A DNA stretch of 64,000 nucleotides from positions 248,001-312,000 of the forward strand of contig JBAOHO010000013.1 in the NCBI GenBank assembly GCA_037045355.1, read 5' to 3'. This stretch comes from Candidatus Nanopelagicales bacterium. Its GTDB lineage: Bacteria; Actinomycetota; Actinomycetes; S36-B12; GCA-2699445. Each line of letters opens with the position of its first letter. Within the stretch, counting starts at the first letter, position 1. Of the stretch, positions 18,013 to 27,221 are shown one piece after another. Under the pieces are notes generated by a model, which was given only the letters and a program-made list of their open reading frames with translations, was not told the DNA's origin and ran no database searches. A program made the position numbers and the translations under genes.

Positions 18013-19993
18013 ATGGACACTTCCCACTCCGGATCACAACCCCCGGCCGAGCCGTCTCCCCGGGGGGAGGGCGGATCCCGCACGGACTCGGGTCTCACCC
18101 GGCGTCGACTCATGCAGGCCGTGGGTGCATCCGCCGGACTCCTGGCGGGTGCGACGACCCTCGGGTCCACAGTGGCCGCCAACTCCGTCGAGGTGGCCAA
18201 GCCGGCGCCATTCACTCCGCGCGGCAAGTTGCGCCGGCGCCCCAACTTCCTGGTGGTCGTGGTCGATGAGATGCGCGCGCCCGCGGTCTACGAGTCTGAG
18301 GCGCTCAAGCGTTGGCGTCGGCAGGAATTGAAGACCCTCAATGCGATCTCTCGCCGCGGGTTCAGTTTCGACAATCACCAGATCATGTCGGCGGCGTGCG
18401 CTCCGAGTCGCACGTCCTTCTTCACGGGCCAGTATCCGTCTCTGCACGGCGTGACCCAGACGGACGGGGCTGCGAAGGCAGCCGTCGAGGAGGACCTGTA
18501 CTGGCTCGACCCCACCACAGTCCCGACCATGGGCCACTACTTCAGGGCCCGCCGGCTACGAGACCTTCTACAAGGGCAAGTGGCACATCTCGCACGCCGA
18601 CCTGATCCAGCCCGGAACCTGGGATGCGCTTCCCAGCTACGACGCTGAAGGGCGTCCCGATGCCGACTTGGAGAAGGTCTACCTCGAGGCGGATCGGCTC
18701 GACGCCTACGGTTTCACCGGCTGGGTCGGTCCGGAACCGCACGGCCAGAGTCCGTTGAACAGTGGATCATCGAACCCGACCAGCAACGGCCGCGACGCGT
18801 ACTACGCCTCCCAGGGTGTGGAACAACTCAGGCGTCTGAGGCAGTCGAACAAGCCATGGTTGCTCGTGACCTCGTTCGTGGATCCGCACGACATCACCAT
18901 TTGGGGAAACCTCACGCTCGCGTCGCGGAACTACTACCTTGCCCAACAACTGCAGGGGTCAACGGTCCCCAGGGATCTCTTCGACTCCCGTTACGACACC
19001 TCCAGCAACGAGGATCTCAGCGGCAAGCCCACTGCCCAGGCCAGCTACCGCGGCGTGTACGAGCAGGCGTTCCAGCCGACCGAGAACAACGACGCCTACC
19101 GGCGCTTCTACTACCAGTTGCACGCGAACGTCGATCAACAGATCGGCAAGGTGGTCAAGGCACTCAAGGGTGGTGGCACGCAGTTCTACCGCGACACCAT
19201 CGTCGTCTTCGTCTCTGATCATGGCGAGTTGCTGGGTGCTCACGGCGGCTTGTTCCAGAAGTGGCACCAGGCCTACGACGAGGTGCTGCGCGTTCCCTTG
19301 GTGTTCCACAACCCCTCCCTCTTCCCCAAGGCAAAGGCCACGGACGTGCTGACCTCCCATGCGGATCTGTTGCCGACGATGCTGGGTCTCGCAGGTGCCG
19401 ACATGAAGAAGGTCCGCCGCCAACTCAAACGCACACATACGCAGGTGCGTGAGTTCCCCGGGCGGGACTTGTCCGGGCTACTGCTGGGGGAGAAGAAGCC
19501 GGACCGCTACAAGCAACCGGTCTACTTCATGACGGACGACGAGCCGACCCGAGGTGCGAACCAGGAGACGACGACCGGTGTGATGTACGCGGCCGTGACG
19601 CAGCCCTGTCATGTGGAGACGGTGATCGCGAAGCTGCCGACCGGCCCCAACGGCGCCCCTGAGCAATGGAAGTACAACCGCTACTGGGACAACCCCGCGT
19701 TCTGGAGTGTCCCGGGGGTTCGCGATGTAGTCACGATGATCGAAGGGAACGTCAACACCCCCGGAGACAAGCAGGCCACGACCACCGTCAAGACAACACC
19801 GGTCCCTGACCAGGTCGAGGTCTACAACATGACCAAAGACCCCACGGAGATGAACGATCTGGCGCGCGACTCTCGATTCCGCGATCAGATCGCGGAGTTG
19901 GCGGCACTGCTCGTCGACCAACGTGATGCGAAGCGGCTGGAACCGCGGATCCGGCGCCGTGAGCCGGGAGTCCCTGGCGGAGTGGGGGTCTGA
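18013..19993 (+). CDS. Tat-exported sulfatase, frame broken by one extra base near 18550
   Basis: The N-terminus has a twin-arginine signal (TRRRLMQAVGASAG). The sulfatase signature CAPSRTSFFTGQYPSLHG follows; its Cys is the one converted to formylglycine by sulfatase-maturing enzymes. Metal-site residues are seen in VVVDEMRAP and VSDHGELLGAHG. The family removes sulfate esters from sugars, phenols or choline outside the cell. The first frame ends at 18648, but skipping one base at 18547-18550 gives AAGYETFYKGKWHISHADL and continues to 19993. The corrected length is 659 residues. The extra base lies in GGGCCC, so either a homopolymer error or an Ala/Pro allele doublet could explain it. A GGAGGG precedes the ATG. 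Confidence 0.87.
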
Positions 19994-20126
19994 GACGCAT
20001 GTCAGCAGGCGTGCAGCACAACGTGTCGGTGCGATGTCACCTGTGTCGCCAAACGCGGCAGGATTGGTGGGGGAACAACCACTTCCCGGGGAACAGCAAG
20101 GTCTTCGGGGCGGCCAGTGAGGAAGC

Positions 20127-20288
20127 ATGAGCCAACACATCGGTGCGATCGATCCCGGCTGGTACCCGGACCCCCACGGGGAACCCCGCGAGCGCTATTG
20201 GGATGGCCACGCATGGACTGACAAGACGCGTCCCATGGTCATCTCCATCCCGGCGCGCCCCAAGCCACCGGAGTCGAAGTCGGAGTAG
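20127..20288 (+). CDS. Small DUF2510-domain protein
   Basis: A 53-residue gene with GAGGAA just upstream of the ATG. It shows the whole DUF2510 pattern: PGWYPDPHG, ERYWDGHAWTD. This tryptophan-rich motif is common in Actinomycetota, generally at the N-terminus of membrane or secreted proteins, so a stand-alone copy without a membrane helix is unusual. It may be a remnant or a small cytosolic protein. Function unknown. Confidence 0.75.
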   Translation: MSQHIGAIDPGWYPDPHGEPRERYWDGHAWTDKTRPMVISIPARPKPPESKSE

Positions 20289-20453
20289 TCCGTCGCGGAT
20301 GGCCCCGCGTGGTCTCACCGTCAGATCGGGCGGTGGCCGTGCATCGTGCGCTGATCTCTGGAAACGTCCCTGATAGGGCCCAGCACGCCGGGCCCCGCAT
20401 CACATGGCCGAGCGCGAGGTCAGAGAGAGTCCAGGAAGAGTTGAGGGAGAGCA

Positions 20454-20987
20454 ATGTCCGAACCCACTGACTACGTCGTCTACGCCGCGACCTACAACGA
20501 CACCGAATCCGCCGTCGATGACTTCGCTTCGCTGCGTGAGGCAGGTTTGAAGCACATCACCGCCGCTGTCGTGGTCAAGGACGACAACGGCAGGGTCCAC
20601 GTGCACGAGAAGACAAACGCGGGCAAGGTCGCCGGGACTGTCGGGGTCATCGGTGGAGCAGCTCTCGGGGTGATCTTCCCTCCCGCCGGTGCGGCTGTCC
20701 TGGCCGACGCCGTGGTCGGAGGAGCCGTGTTGGGAACGATCGGGCACTTCGCCGGTGGCTTGTCGCGACACGATCTGAAGGAACTCGGCGCCATGCTCGA
20801 GGAAGGCCAGGCGGCGGTCGTGGCCGTCGGGGTCGATGAGGTCGGCACCGACATCGACCGGACACTGTCGCGTGCCGCCAAGAAGGCGAGCAAGTCCCTC
20901 GACAAAGGTGACGTCGAAGCTGCGCTCGAGGAGTTGGCGAAGGGTGTCGATAAGGCCGCGGACAAGGCGACGGAGGATCTGGCCTGA
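20454..20987 (+). CDS. DUF1269-like protein with a central glycine zipper
   Basis: A 177-residue protein with an AGGGAGAG just before the ATG. An N-terminal alpha/beta region (YVVYAATYNDTESAVDDFAS) precedes a glycine- and alanine-rich hydrophobic hairpin (VGVIGGAALGVIFPPAGAAVL and AVVGGAVLGTIGHFAGG). A charged C-terminus with Ala/Lys/Glu-rich heptads follows. DUF1269 proteins are membrane-associated, of unknown function, and often stress-linked. It is convergent with the class V PLP enzyme, 15 bases apart. Confidence 0.78.
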   Translation: MSEPTDYVVYAATYNDTESAVDDFASLREAGLKHITAAVVVKDDNGRVHVHEKTNAGKVAGTVGVIGGAALGVIFPPAGAAVLADAVVGGAVLGTIGHFAGGLSRHDLKELGAMLEEGQAAVVAVGVDEVGTDIDRTLSRAAKKASKSLDKGDVEAALEELAKGVDKAADKATEDLA

Positions 20988-21002
20988 GTGACGGCCCTCT
21001 GG

Positions 21003-22748
21003 TCAGCGAGTTGATCGCAGGGACACCGGGGGCAGGTCGAACCAGCGCAGTGCCTCGAAGTCGTCACGGACCAGTCCGGCGGACACCAACTCCCCGGATT
21101 CGGTCGGCTCGGTGTTCGGCCGGGCGTCGGCGAGGATCCGGCGGCCCTGCTCGAGGTAGTCGAGCAGCGCCGACTCCGGGGCCCGGTCGTTGTTGTGTGG
21201 ATACTGCATCGCGCCGTTGGAGTCATAACTGATCTGCGACAACCGCTGTGGCGGTTCGATCGGGCCGCTGCGGTGTTTCCACAACCCCGAGACAGGGTCG
21301 AACGTGTAGTCGGGCAGCAGGCGCCAGCCGTCACTCGCGATCAGGTCGACAGCCGCCAGGATGTAGCGGAACACGTTTTCGGAAATGAAGTAGTTGAAGT
21401 TGATCCGGATCCAGCCCGGTTTGATTCCCTCGCAGCCCTGTGCGACCTCACGGCTGAACTCGTGGCTCTCTTCGAGGTTGATGCCCAGCAGTCGATGACC
21501 GTAAGGGCCGGCGCAGGAGCATCCACCGCGTGACTGGATTCCGAAGAGGTCGTTGAGCATCGCGACGGCCGCGTTGTGGTGCAGATACCGGCCGCTGGGG
21601 GTGTGGATGGTGAACGAGACGATGGACAGGCGGTCGGCCTCGTGGCTGCCCAGGATCTCGATGGCCGGGTTTCGTTCCCAGACTCGCATCGCCCGGTGCA
21701 CGAAGTCGGTTTCGTGGGCCCGGATCACGTCGATCCCGACTGCCGACTTCAACTGCATGACCAGTCCCGCCCGCACTGCTTCGATGATCGCTGGGGTGCC
21801 GCCCTCCTCGCGATGGACGATGTCCGACAGATACACGTGCTCATCGGGGTTGACGAACAGAACCGTGCCGCCCCCGACCACATCGGGGACGCTGTTGGTC
21901 ACGAGCTCGCGGCGGACCACCAGCACTCCCGGGGTCTCGGGACCTCCGATGAACTTGTGCGGAGAGAAGAAGATGGCGTCGATCGCCAGATCGTCAGCGC
22001 CGGGTGTCATGTCGATCTCCACGTACGGGGCTGCCGCGGCGTAGTCCCAGAACGCCAAGGCGCCGTGCGCGTGCAGCAATCGGGTGATCCCTTGGACGTC
22101 GGACATGATTCCCGTGACATTGCTCGCGGCGCTGAAGGAGCCGATCAGCAACGGCCGGTCCGCGTATGTGACCAGTTCGGATTCCAGTTGGGACGCATCG
22201 ATCTGGCCATCCGGATCCTCATGGATCACGACCACATCGGCAATCGACTCTCGCCACGGCAACTCGTTGCTGTGGTGTTCGTAGGGGCCGATGAACACCA
22301 CGGGGCGTTCGTCGGCTGGGATGTGATCAGTCAACCGGTACTTGGCGTCGAGATCGGCAGGAACCCTGATGTTGAGGATCCCCACGAGTTTGTCGATCGC
22401 CCCCGTGCACCCCGCGCCGGCGAAGATGACGGCGTACTCGTCGTCTGCTCCCACCGACTCAGCCACCAGTGCGCGAGCGTCTTCGCGCAAACGGGTGGTC
22501 TGCAGCCCGGTCCCGCTGCTCTCGGTGTGGGTGTTGGCGTAGCGCGGCAGCATCTCGTTGCGGATGAAGTCCTCGATGAATGTCAGGGCGCGACCGCTGG
22601 CCGTGTAGTCCGCGTACGTGACCCGGCGCGGACCATAGGGTCCATCCATCACCTGGTCGTCACCGATCACTGAGTTGCGCACGGTGAGCATCAGAGGCGT
22701 GTCGACCAGTTCAGGATCGCGGTCCGGGATGGCAGTGAGAGAACTCAT
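21003..22748 (-). CDS. PLP-dependent aminotransferase class V (cysteine desulfurase/lyase-like)
   Basis: About 581 residues from the ATG at 22748. The fold-type I signatures are RYANTHTESSGTG near the N-terminus, FAGAGCTGAIDKLVG, and the PLP-binding lysine in FFSPHKFIGGPETPG. A Cys-rich loop (SRGGCSCAGPYG) corresponds to the catalytic-loop region in SufS/NifS enzymes. The protein is longer than typical SufS (about 400 residues) and belongs to the long class V group seen in actinobacteria, for which a substrate is not firmly known. No Fe-S assembly genes are adjacent, so a general Suf role is unlikely. The longer frame to 22856 has no ribosome site. Confidence 0.85.
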   Translation of the reverse strand: MSSLTAIPDRDPELVDTPLMLTVRNSVIGDDQVMDGPYGPRRVTYADYTASGRALTFIEDFIRNEMLPRYANTHTESSGTGLQTTRLREDARALVAESVGADDEYAVIFAGAGCTGAIDKLVGILNIRVPADLDAKYRLTDHIPADERPVVFIGPYEHHSNELPWRESIADVVVIHEDPDGQIDASQLESELVTYADRPLLIGSFSAASNVTGIMSDVQGITRLLHAHGALAFWDYAAAAPYVEIDMTPGADDLAIDAIFFSPHKFIGGPETPGVLVVRRELVTNSVPDVVGGGTVLFVNPDEHVYLSDIVHREEGGTPAIIEAVRAGLVMQLKSAVGIDVIRAHETDFVHRAMRVWERNPAIEILGSHEADRLSIVSFTIHTPSGRYLHHNAAVAMLNDLFGIQSRGGCSCAGPYGHRLLGINLEESHEFSREVAQGCEGIKPGWIRINFNYFISENVFRYILAAVDLIASDGWRLLPDYTFDPVSGLWKHRSGPIEPPQRLSQISYDSNGAMQYPHNNDRAPESALLDYLEQGRRILADARPNTEPTESGELVSAGLVRDDFEALRWFDLPPVSLRSTR

Positions 22749-22893
22749 ATTCGCAGGGTATGGCAGCCTCTCCGACGCGTCGCGCTGTCGGTGGTGAGTC
22801 GCCTCCTCCGATGCCTCCCGGGCACTCCAGAGGCCTATGGTGGAGGTAACGGTCACATGGCGCGTACGTGGTCAGGTGACCCGAAGGAGCGCC

Positions 22894-24285
22894 ATGAGTG
22901 CCGCCGATACACAGCACCAGCCGTCCGCCGTGTCCTCGCGGTCGACATTGGGAATCGTCCCGGCCACGGCGTTGGTGATGGGTTCCGTGATCGGGACCGG
23001 CGTGTTCCTGCTCCCAGCCGCCTTCGCCCCCTACGGACCGATTTCGCTGGTGGGTTTTGGCCTGGCAGCTGTCGGTGCCGTCGCTCTGGCGCTCACCTTC
23101 GGTGCGCTGGCGCGGCGTGATCCAGGCGCGGGTGGTCCGTACTCCTATGCGCGCTCGACGTTCGGAGCGCTGCCAGGGTTCCTCGCCGCGTGGTTCTACT
23201 GGATCACCGCGTGGGTGTCGCGCGCCGGAATGGTCGTCGGATGGATCGTCTACGTCGAGGTGTTCGTGAACACCGATCGCAACGTGATCGGCAGCATGGT
23301 GATCGGGATGGTCGGTCTGTGGTTGCCCGCCGCCATCAATATCTCGGGGCTTCGCAACATGGCATCCGTGCAGGTCCTCACCACAGTCCTGAAGCTCATT
23401 CCGCTGGTGATCATCTCGACGGTCGGGCTGTTCTTCATCGACTGGAGCCTGTTGACGCCGTTCGACCTCTCTGGCGAAGCTCCGTTGGCCGCGATCGTCT
23501 CGTGCATGGCGTTGGCGGTCTTCGCCTACCTGGGTGTCGAGACGGCGTCGGTGGCTGCGGGGCGGGTGCGCAATCCGCGCCGCAACGTCCCTCTGGCCAG
23601 TCTGTTGGGCACACTCGCGTGCACCGCGGTCTATCTGATGTCGACCCTGGTGGTGTTCGGAACCGTTTCCAACGCCGATCTGCAGGCCCCCGGTGCCCAG
23701 CCCTTCGTGCTGTCGTTCGACGCGATGTTCGGCGGATCGTGGGCTGGTTACGCGGTTGCCATCGCAGCCATCATCTCGGGGTTCGGCGCGATCAACGGGT
23801 GGACGATGGTGTGCGCCGAGATCTCGCAGGTGGCAGCTCGCGAGGGACTGTTCCCGAAGCACTTCGCTCGCGAGTCGGATCGAGGGATCCCCGTTTTCGG
23901 CATCGTGTTGTCGACGGGCCTGGCGTCGCTGCTGGTCGTCATCGGTTTCGTGGGTCAGGCGGGCGTGGGGGTGTTCACGGTGATGGTGTTGCTCGCTGGG
24001 CTCAGCGCTGCGGTGCCCTACGGACTCAGTGCACTGGCCTTGATCGACATCTCCCGGCGTCAGTCGACCCGCACTCCCGGAGCACTCTGGTGGCTCGACG
24101 GCGCCGTCGCGACCGTTGCGGTCGGTTTCGTCATCCTGATCATCTACGGCGCCTTCACCGCGGAGGGAACTCGCATGAACCTGCTGTGGATGTCCCTGGC
24201 TGCGCTGGTGGTCGGACTCTTGATCTTCTATCGGATGGCGCGGAAGGCGAAGTCCCCGTCCGGGACGGCCCCGGGGTCGACGTGA
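22894..24285 (+). CDS. APC-superfamily amino acid permease
   Basis: A 463-residue transporter with twelve hydrophobic segments. The ATG at 22894 is set by AAGGAG four bases upstream. The substrate-site loop in helix 1 reads MGSVIGTGVFLLPAAFAPYG, typical of the family, and RRDPGAGGPYSYARSTFG follows. It most resembles arginine/ornithine or neutral amino acid exchangers; the substrate is not clear. The leader has a GGTCAC...GTGACC inverted pair (22851-22881) that may be a weak operator. The 3' end overlaps the convergent hydrolase by 58 bases. Confidence 0.91.
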   Translation: MSAADTQHQPSAVSSRSTLGIVPATALVMGSVIGTGVFLLPAAFAPYGPISLVGFGLAAVGAVALALTFGALARRDPGAGGPYSYARSTFGALPGFLAAWFYWITAWVSRAGMVVGWIVYVEVFVNTDRNVIGSMVIGMVGLWLPAAINISGLRNMASVQVLTTVLKLIPLVIISTVGLFFIDWSLLTPFDLSGEAPLAAIVSCMALAVFAYLGVETASVAAGRVRNPRRNVPLASLLGTLACTAVYLMSTLVVFGTVSNADLQAPGAQPFVLSFDAMFGGSWAGYAVAIAAIISGFGAINGWTMVCAEISQVAAREGLFPKHFARESDRGIPVFGIVLSTGLASLLVVIGFVGQAGVGVFTVMVLLAGLSAAVPYGLSALALIDISRRQSTRTPGALWWLDGAVATVAVGFVILIIYGAFTAEGTRMNLLWMSLAALVVGLLIFYRMARKAKSPSGTAPGST

Positions 24286-25841
24286 GCCCGCAGGAACCGG
24301 CGAATCGTGATCGCACCCGCTGAGTATGGACTGTTGAGCGATTGGACATGCCCAGCGTTGCGCCAGAGGAACAGCTCTGAGTTGGGGAACAGCGCGGCGG
24401 TCATCTCGGCCTCCGCCGGAGATGTGACGTTGTCCAACTCGCCGGCGACAACAAGTACCGGGATATCGGGGGCAGTGGCTGACTGTGGGGCGGGCGGCTC
24501 GTAGAGATCGCCGGGGCGAGGCGCACCCAGACACTCCCGGTACGAGTAGTCGGACTTCATGACGATCTCCTCCGCGGTGAAAGGGGCGAAGGCGTCTTGG
24601 GGATACGCGGCTATCGCGTCCGCCAGTTGTCGGCGACGATCCGGGTCCGGTGCGTTCTTGTCCCAGATCATCGGATAGTCGTTGCAGCTGATCGCCATCT
24701 CCTGCCCGACGGAGTATTTGCCCGGAGCTCCGAACCCGCGACGCCCGGGGGCAGTGAGTTCGCGGTAGCTCCGCTCGTATCCGGCGAGGTAGTCCGAGAT
24801 CGCCTGATCGATGTCCAGGTAGTTCTCTGGTGTCGAGTAGCCGGCAGCGCTGATCGCGTCCAGCAACGGCCCGATGTCCTCACCTCGGCTGTGTTGGAGC
24901 GCCACGAACCGGTCGAGGCGCCGGCGCGCATCGCCGTGGCACGTGGGGGAGCGGTCACAGGCGGTTGTCAGGCCCTGGATTCCCGTTGCCCACAGGCTCG
25001 GGTACCACGGGCTTTCCCCGCGGACCGGGAATGCGCTGTCGAGGACGAGGGCTTCCAAGGTGTCGCCGTGACGGAACGCGTAGGACTGGGCCAAGAAGGT
25101 CCCATAGGAGTCGCCGTACATCTGTACCCGCTCGTACCCCAGCGCCGCGCGCACATCGTTGATGTCGTCCGCGGCTGCCGATGTGCGATAGGAGTCCCAG
25201 CGGGTGCCCAACTGTTCGGCGCACCGCGCGACACCGAGCTCGTCATCGACACGTTCGCGCTGTAGATCGGGGCAGTCGATCGGTTGGGATGAACCGGCAC
25301 CACGGGCGTCCACCAGGATCAGTTCCCGGTGGCGAAGTAGGGAGCCGAACGTGGCCACGTAGCCGGGTGCGCTGTCGATGCTGCCGTATCCCGGACCTCC
25401 TTCGATCGCCACGATGGCACCCTGCGATGGTGACCCTCGATCGTCGCGGGGACGCACAGCGAACGCGACGTCGATCTCTCCCCGTCGAGGTTCCGCTCGT
25501 TCCAGGGGTAACCGCATGGTCCCGCAGCGCAGCCGAGGGTGGTCGGGGCAGGTTTCGAGTTCGGCCATGGTGATGCTGCCGGGCGCCAACGCCTCGGGAG
25601 GACTGTCGAGAGTCGCGTTTTCGGGGGCTGCGAGATTCTCGGGGACTGCGAGGAACAACCCGCATCCGCTCACAAGTGAAATGATCAGGACCGCCATGAG
25701 GCCGCGGGCAGCGGGATGTCCGATCCGCCGGCTACCCGTTCGTGCCGGGGGACTGTCCGTTTGCGCCGGGGGACTGTCCGTTCGCGCCGGGGGACTGCCC
25801 GTTCGCGCCGGGGAAGGAGCGCGACGGGGCCACCAGTCCAT
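24228..25841 (-). CDS. Lipoprotein alpha/beta-hydrolase, TAP-like
   Basis: About 537 residues, second hydrolase of this type in the window. A hydrophobic segment ends in a lipobox (SLVSGCG), so the enzyme is likely lipid-anchored outside the membrane. The nucleophile elbow is GDSYGTF and the oxyanion loop EGGPGYG. The late Asp (VVAGELDNVTSPAEAE) and His (NAGHVQS) complete the triad. The N-terminal 40 residues are SPPARTD-type repeats encoded by 21-bp minisatellite copies. The ATG at 25841 has no clear ribosome site, so the true start is uncertain; an ATG at 25697 would leave almost no basic N-region. The gene overlaps the convergent permease. Confidence 0.85.
   Translation of the reverse strand: MDWWPRRAPSPARTGSPPARTDSPPAQTDSPPARTGSRRIGHPAARGLMAVLIISLVSGCGLFLAVPENLAAPENATLDSPPEALAPGSITMAELETCPDHPRLRCGTMRLPLERAEPRRGEIDVAFAVRPRDDRGSPSQGAIVAIEGGPGYGSIDSAPGYVATFGSLLRHRELILVDARGAGSSQPIDCPDLQRERVDDELGVARCAEQLGTRWDSYRTSAAADDINDVRAALGYERVQMYGDSYGTFLAQSYAFRHGDTLEALVLDSAFPVRGESPWYPSLWATGIQGLTTACDRSPTCHGDARRRLDRFVALQHSRGEDIGPLLDAISAAGYSTPENYLDIDQAISDYLAGYERSYRELTAPGRRGFGAPGKYSVGQEMAISCNDYPMIWDKNAPDPDRRRQLADAIAAYPQDAFAPFTAEEIVMKSDYSYRECLGAPRPGDLYEPPAPQSATAPDIPVLVVAGELDNVTSPAEAEMTAALFPNSELFLWRNAGHVQSLNSPYSAGAITIRRFLRAHVDPGAVPDGDFAFRAIR
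25741..25813. repeat. In-frame 21-bp minisatellite, about 3.5 copies
   Basis: Three full copies and a partial copy of a 21-bp unit lie in the 5' end of the hydrolase gene, encoding repeated Ser-Pro-Pro-Ala-Arg-Thr-Asp. Confidence 0.9.
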
Positions 25842-25882
25842 GGGTCATTGTGCCGTGTGATCGGTGGAGATGCTGTCCGTGT

Positions 25883-25958
25883 GACGCCGCGGAGCCGTCC
25901 AGACGCCGCGGAGCCGCCCAGACGCCGCGGGGCCGTCCAGACGCCGCGGAGCCGTCCA
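25883..25958. repeat. 19-bp tandem repeat, 4 copies, between two genes
   Basis: Four nearly identical 19-bp copies built on GACGCCGCGG lie in the gap between the leftward hydrolase and the rightward two-gene operon, some 75 bases before the latter. The unit is not a multiple of three and each copy contains a GCCGCGGxGC near-palindrome. Confidence 0.9.
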
Positions 25959-26045
25959 TTGGTGTGGCTGTGGTTCCCATCAAGTCCCCGTGAGCGGTAG
26001 CCTCCCGAGCACGGTCCGGATGCCACATGAGACTTGGAGGCTGTG

Positions 26046-26645
26046 GTGACAACCCCCGCTGATCCCGCATCGACACCGGTGCAGGATCCCAATGATCCGA
26101 ACGTCCTCGAGCAGCGGTTCGTCGAACTCGTGGGTGAGAGTTGGAAGCGATGGAACATCTGGGAACACGCGCGCCGTGTCGATGATGTCGCCCTGGGTGC
26201 GGTCATCGCCTCGTACGTCGACTCGGGCTGGCAGTTGATCGATCTCGAGTCCGACGGGCATACCCATCAGACTCGATTCCAAAGTGGTGATCACCGACTG
26301 GCGGTCGGGGTCGTTGCGCTGGCGGAGGATCCCGCGCAGGCACAAGCCCTCGGACGTCTGGTGCAGGTGAGCGTCGCCTACGGGCAGCGCGTCCGAGACG
26401 TCGGCAGGATCATGTCTACGGTCAAGCAGGAGATGAAGTCGTCGCTGATCACCAATGCGAATGAACCGGGTGTGGTGACGTTCGACGCCGACATGAGTAG
26501 CGGTTACGTCTACGCCCAAGTCAACCTCCTGTTGAATCTCGACGACTACTTCGACGGCTTGATCCAGACCAACCCCATCTCGCGGGATCTGTACTCCGCG
26601 GTGCACTCCCTGTCCCGCTACCTGCACGGCCGGATCGGAGGCTGA
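26046..26645 (+). CDS. Unknown cytosolic protein, first of a paired operon
   Basis: A 199-residue acidic protein. GTG at 26046 is taken as the start because GGAGG sits five bases upstream. Neither signal peptide nor membrane segment is present. The motif DDVALGAVIASYVDSGW resembles DEVVVGQMIASMARLGY of the next gene, which suggests that the two are paralogues. The first part may be YbjN-like (a fold of small bacterial chaperone-type proteins), but this is only a guess. The stop and the next ATG are two bases apart. Confidence 0.72.
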   Translation: MTTPADPASTPVQDPNDPNVLEQRFVELVGESWKRWNIWEHARRVDDVALGAVIASYVDSGWQLIDLESDGHTHQTRFQSGDHRLAVGVVALAEDPAQAQALGRLVQVSVAYGQRVRDVGRIMSTVKQEMKSSLITNANEPGVVTFDADMSSGYVYAQVNLLLNLDDYFDGLIQTNPISRDLYSAVHSLSRYLHGRIGG

Positions 26646-26647
26646 CC

Positions 26648-27205
26648 ATGTTCAACAAACTGATGGACTACGCGAACAAGAAGGAGATGCGGGAATCCCG
26701 CGACGAGGTGGTCGTCGGGCAGATGATCGCGTCGATGGCGCGGCTGGGGTACCCCACGATCGCGTTCAACACGGGAACCGCGCTCGACACCGGATTCCAG
26801 GCGATCCTGTTCTCCACCCCGAGTGACCCGGTGCTGCACACCGTCCAAGTGACACTGGACCGCAAGACCGGCGGCGGATCGATCAGCGAGAAGATCGTGG
26901 GTTCGAAAGCGACCCTGACGGTCACTGCCGAGGTGAAGAACTACATCGCCGACCCCGATGACCTGCTCGCCATGTGGCGCACTGACTTCGCCAATATCGG
27001 CAAGATGCCGATGATGGGGCAGGTCAAGCTCGATCACCGGTTGAACAGCATCCTGGCCAAGAAGTCCACGCTCATCGAGCTGTCGGACTACGACGGTCCC
27101 GAGGACCGCGAACGGATCGACGGGCTGCTCCACGGCATGATCGGTGAGGTACGTCAGGCAGTGGCGCAATACAAGAGGCATTCCCCGTTCGAGCAGGACA
27201 TCTGA
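26648..27205 (+). CDS. Unknown cytosolic protein, second of a paired operon
   Basis: A 185-residue protein starting at ATG 26648; GGAGG overlaps the end of the preceding gene. It is soluble, with a basic N-terminus (MFNKLMDYANKKEMRESRDE) and a core matching the preceding protein in position. The two genes are certainly co-transcribed. It is convergent with the SLC13 transporter, 16 bases away. No family or function is recognised. Confidence 0.72.
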   Translation: MFNKLMDYANKKEMRESRDEVVVGQMIASMARLGYPTIAFNTGTALDTGFQAILFSTPSDPVLHTVQVTLDRKTGGGSISEKIVGSKATLTVTAEVKNYIADPDDLLAMWRTDFANIGKMPMMGQVKLDHRLNSILAKKSTLIELSDYDGPEDRERIDGLLHGMIGEVRQAVAQYKRHSPFEQDI

Positions 27206-27221
27206 CCCAGGCGTCAGCGGT

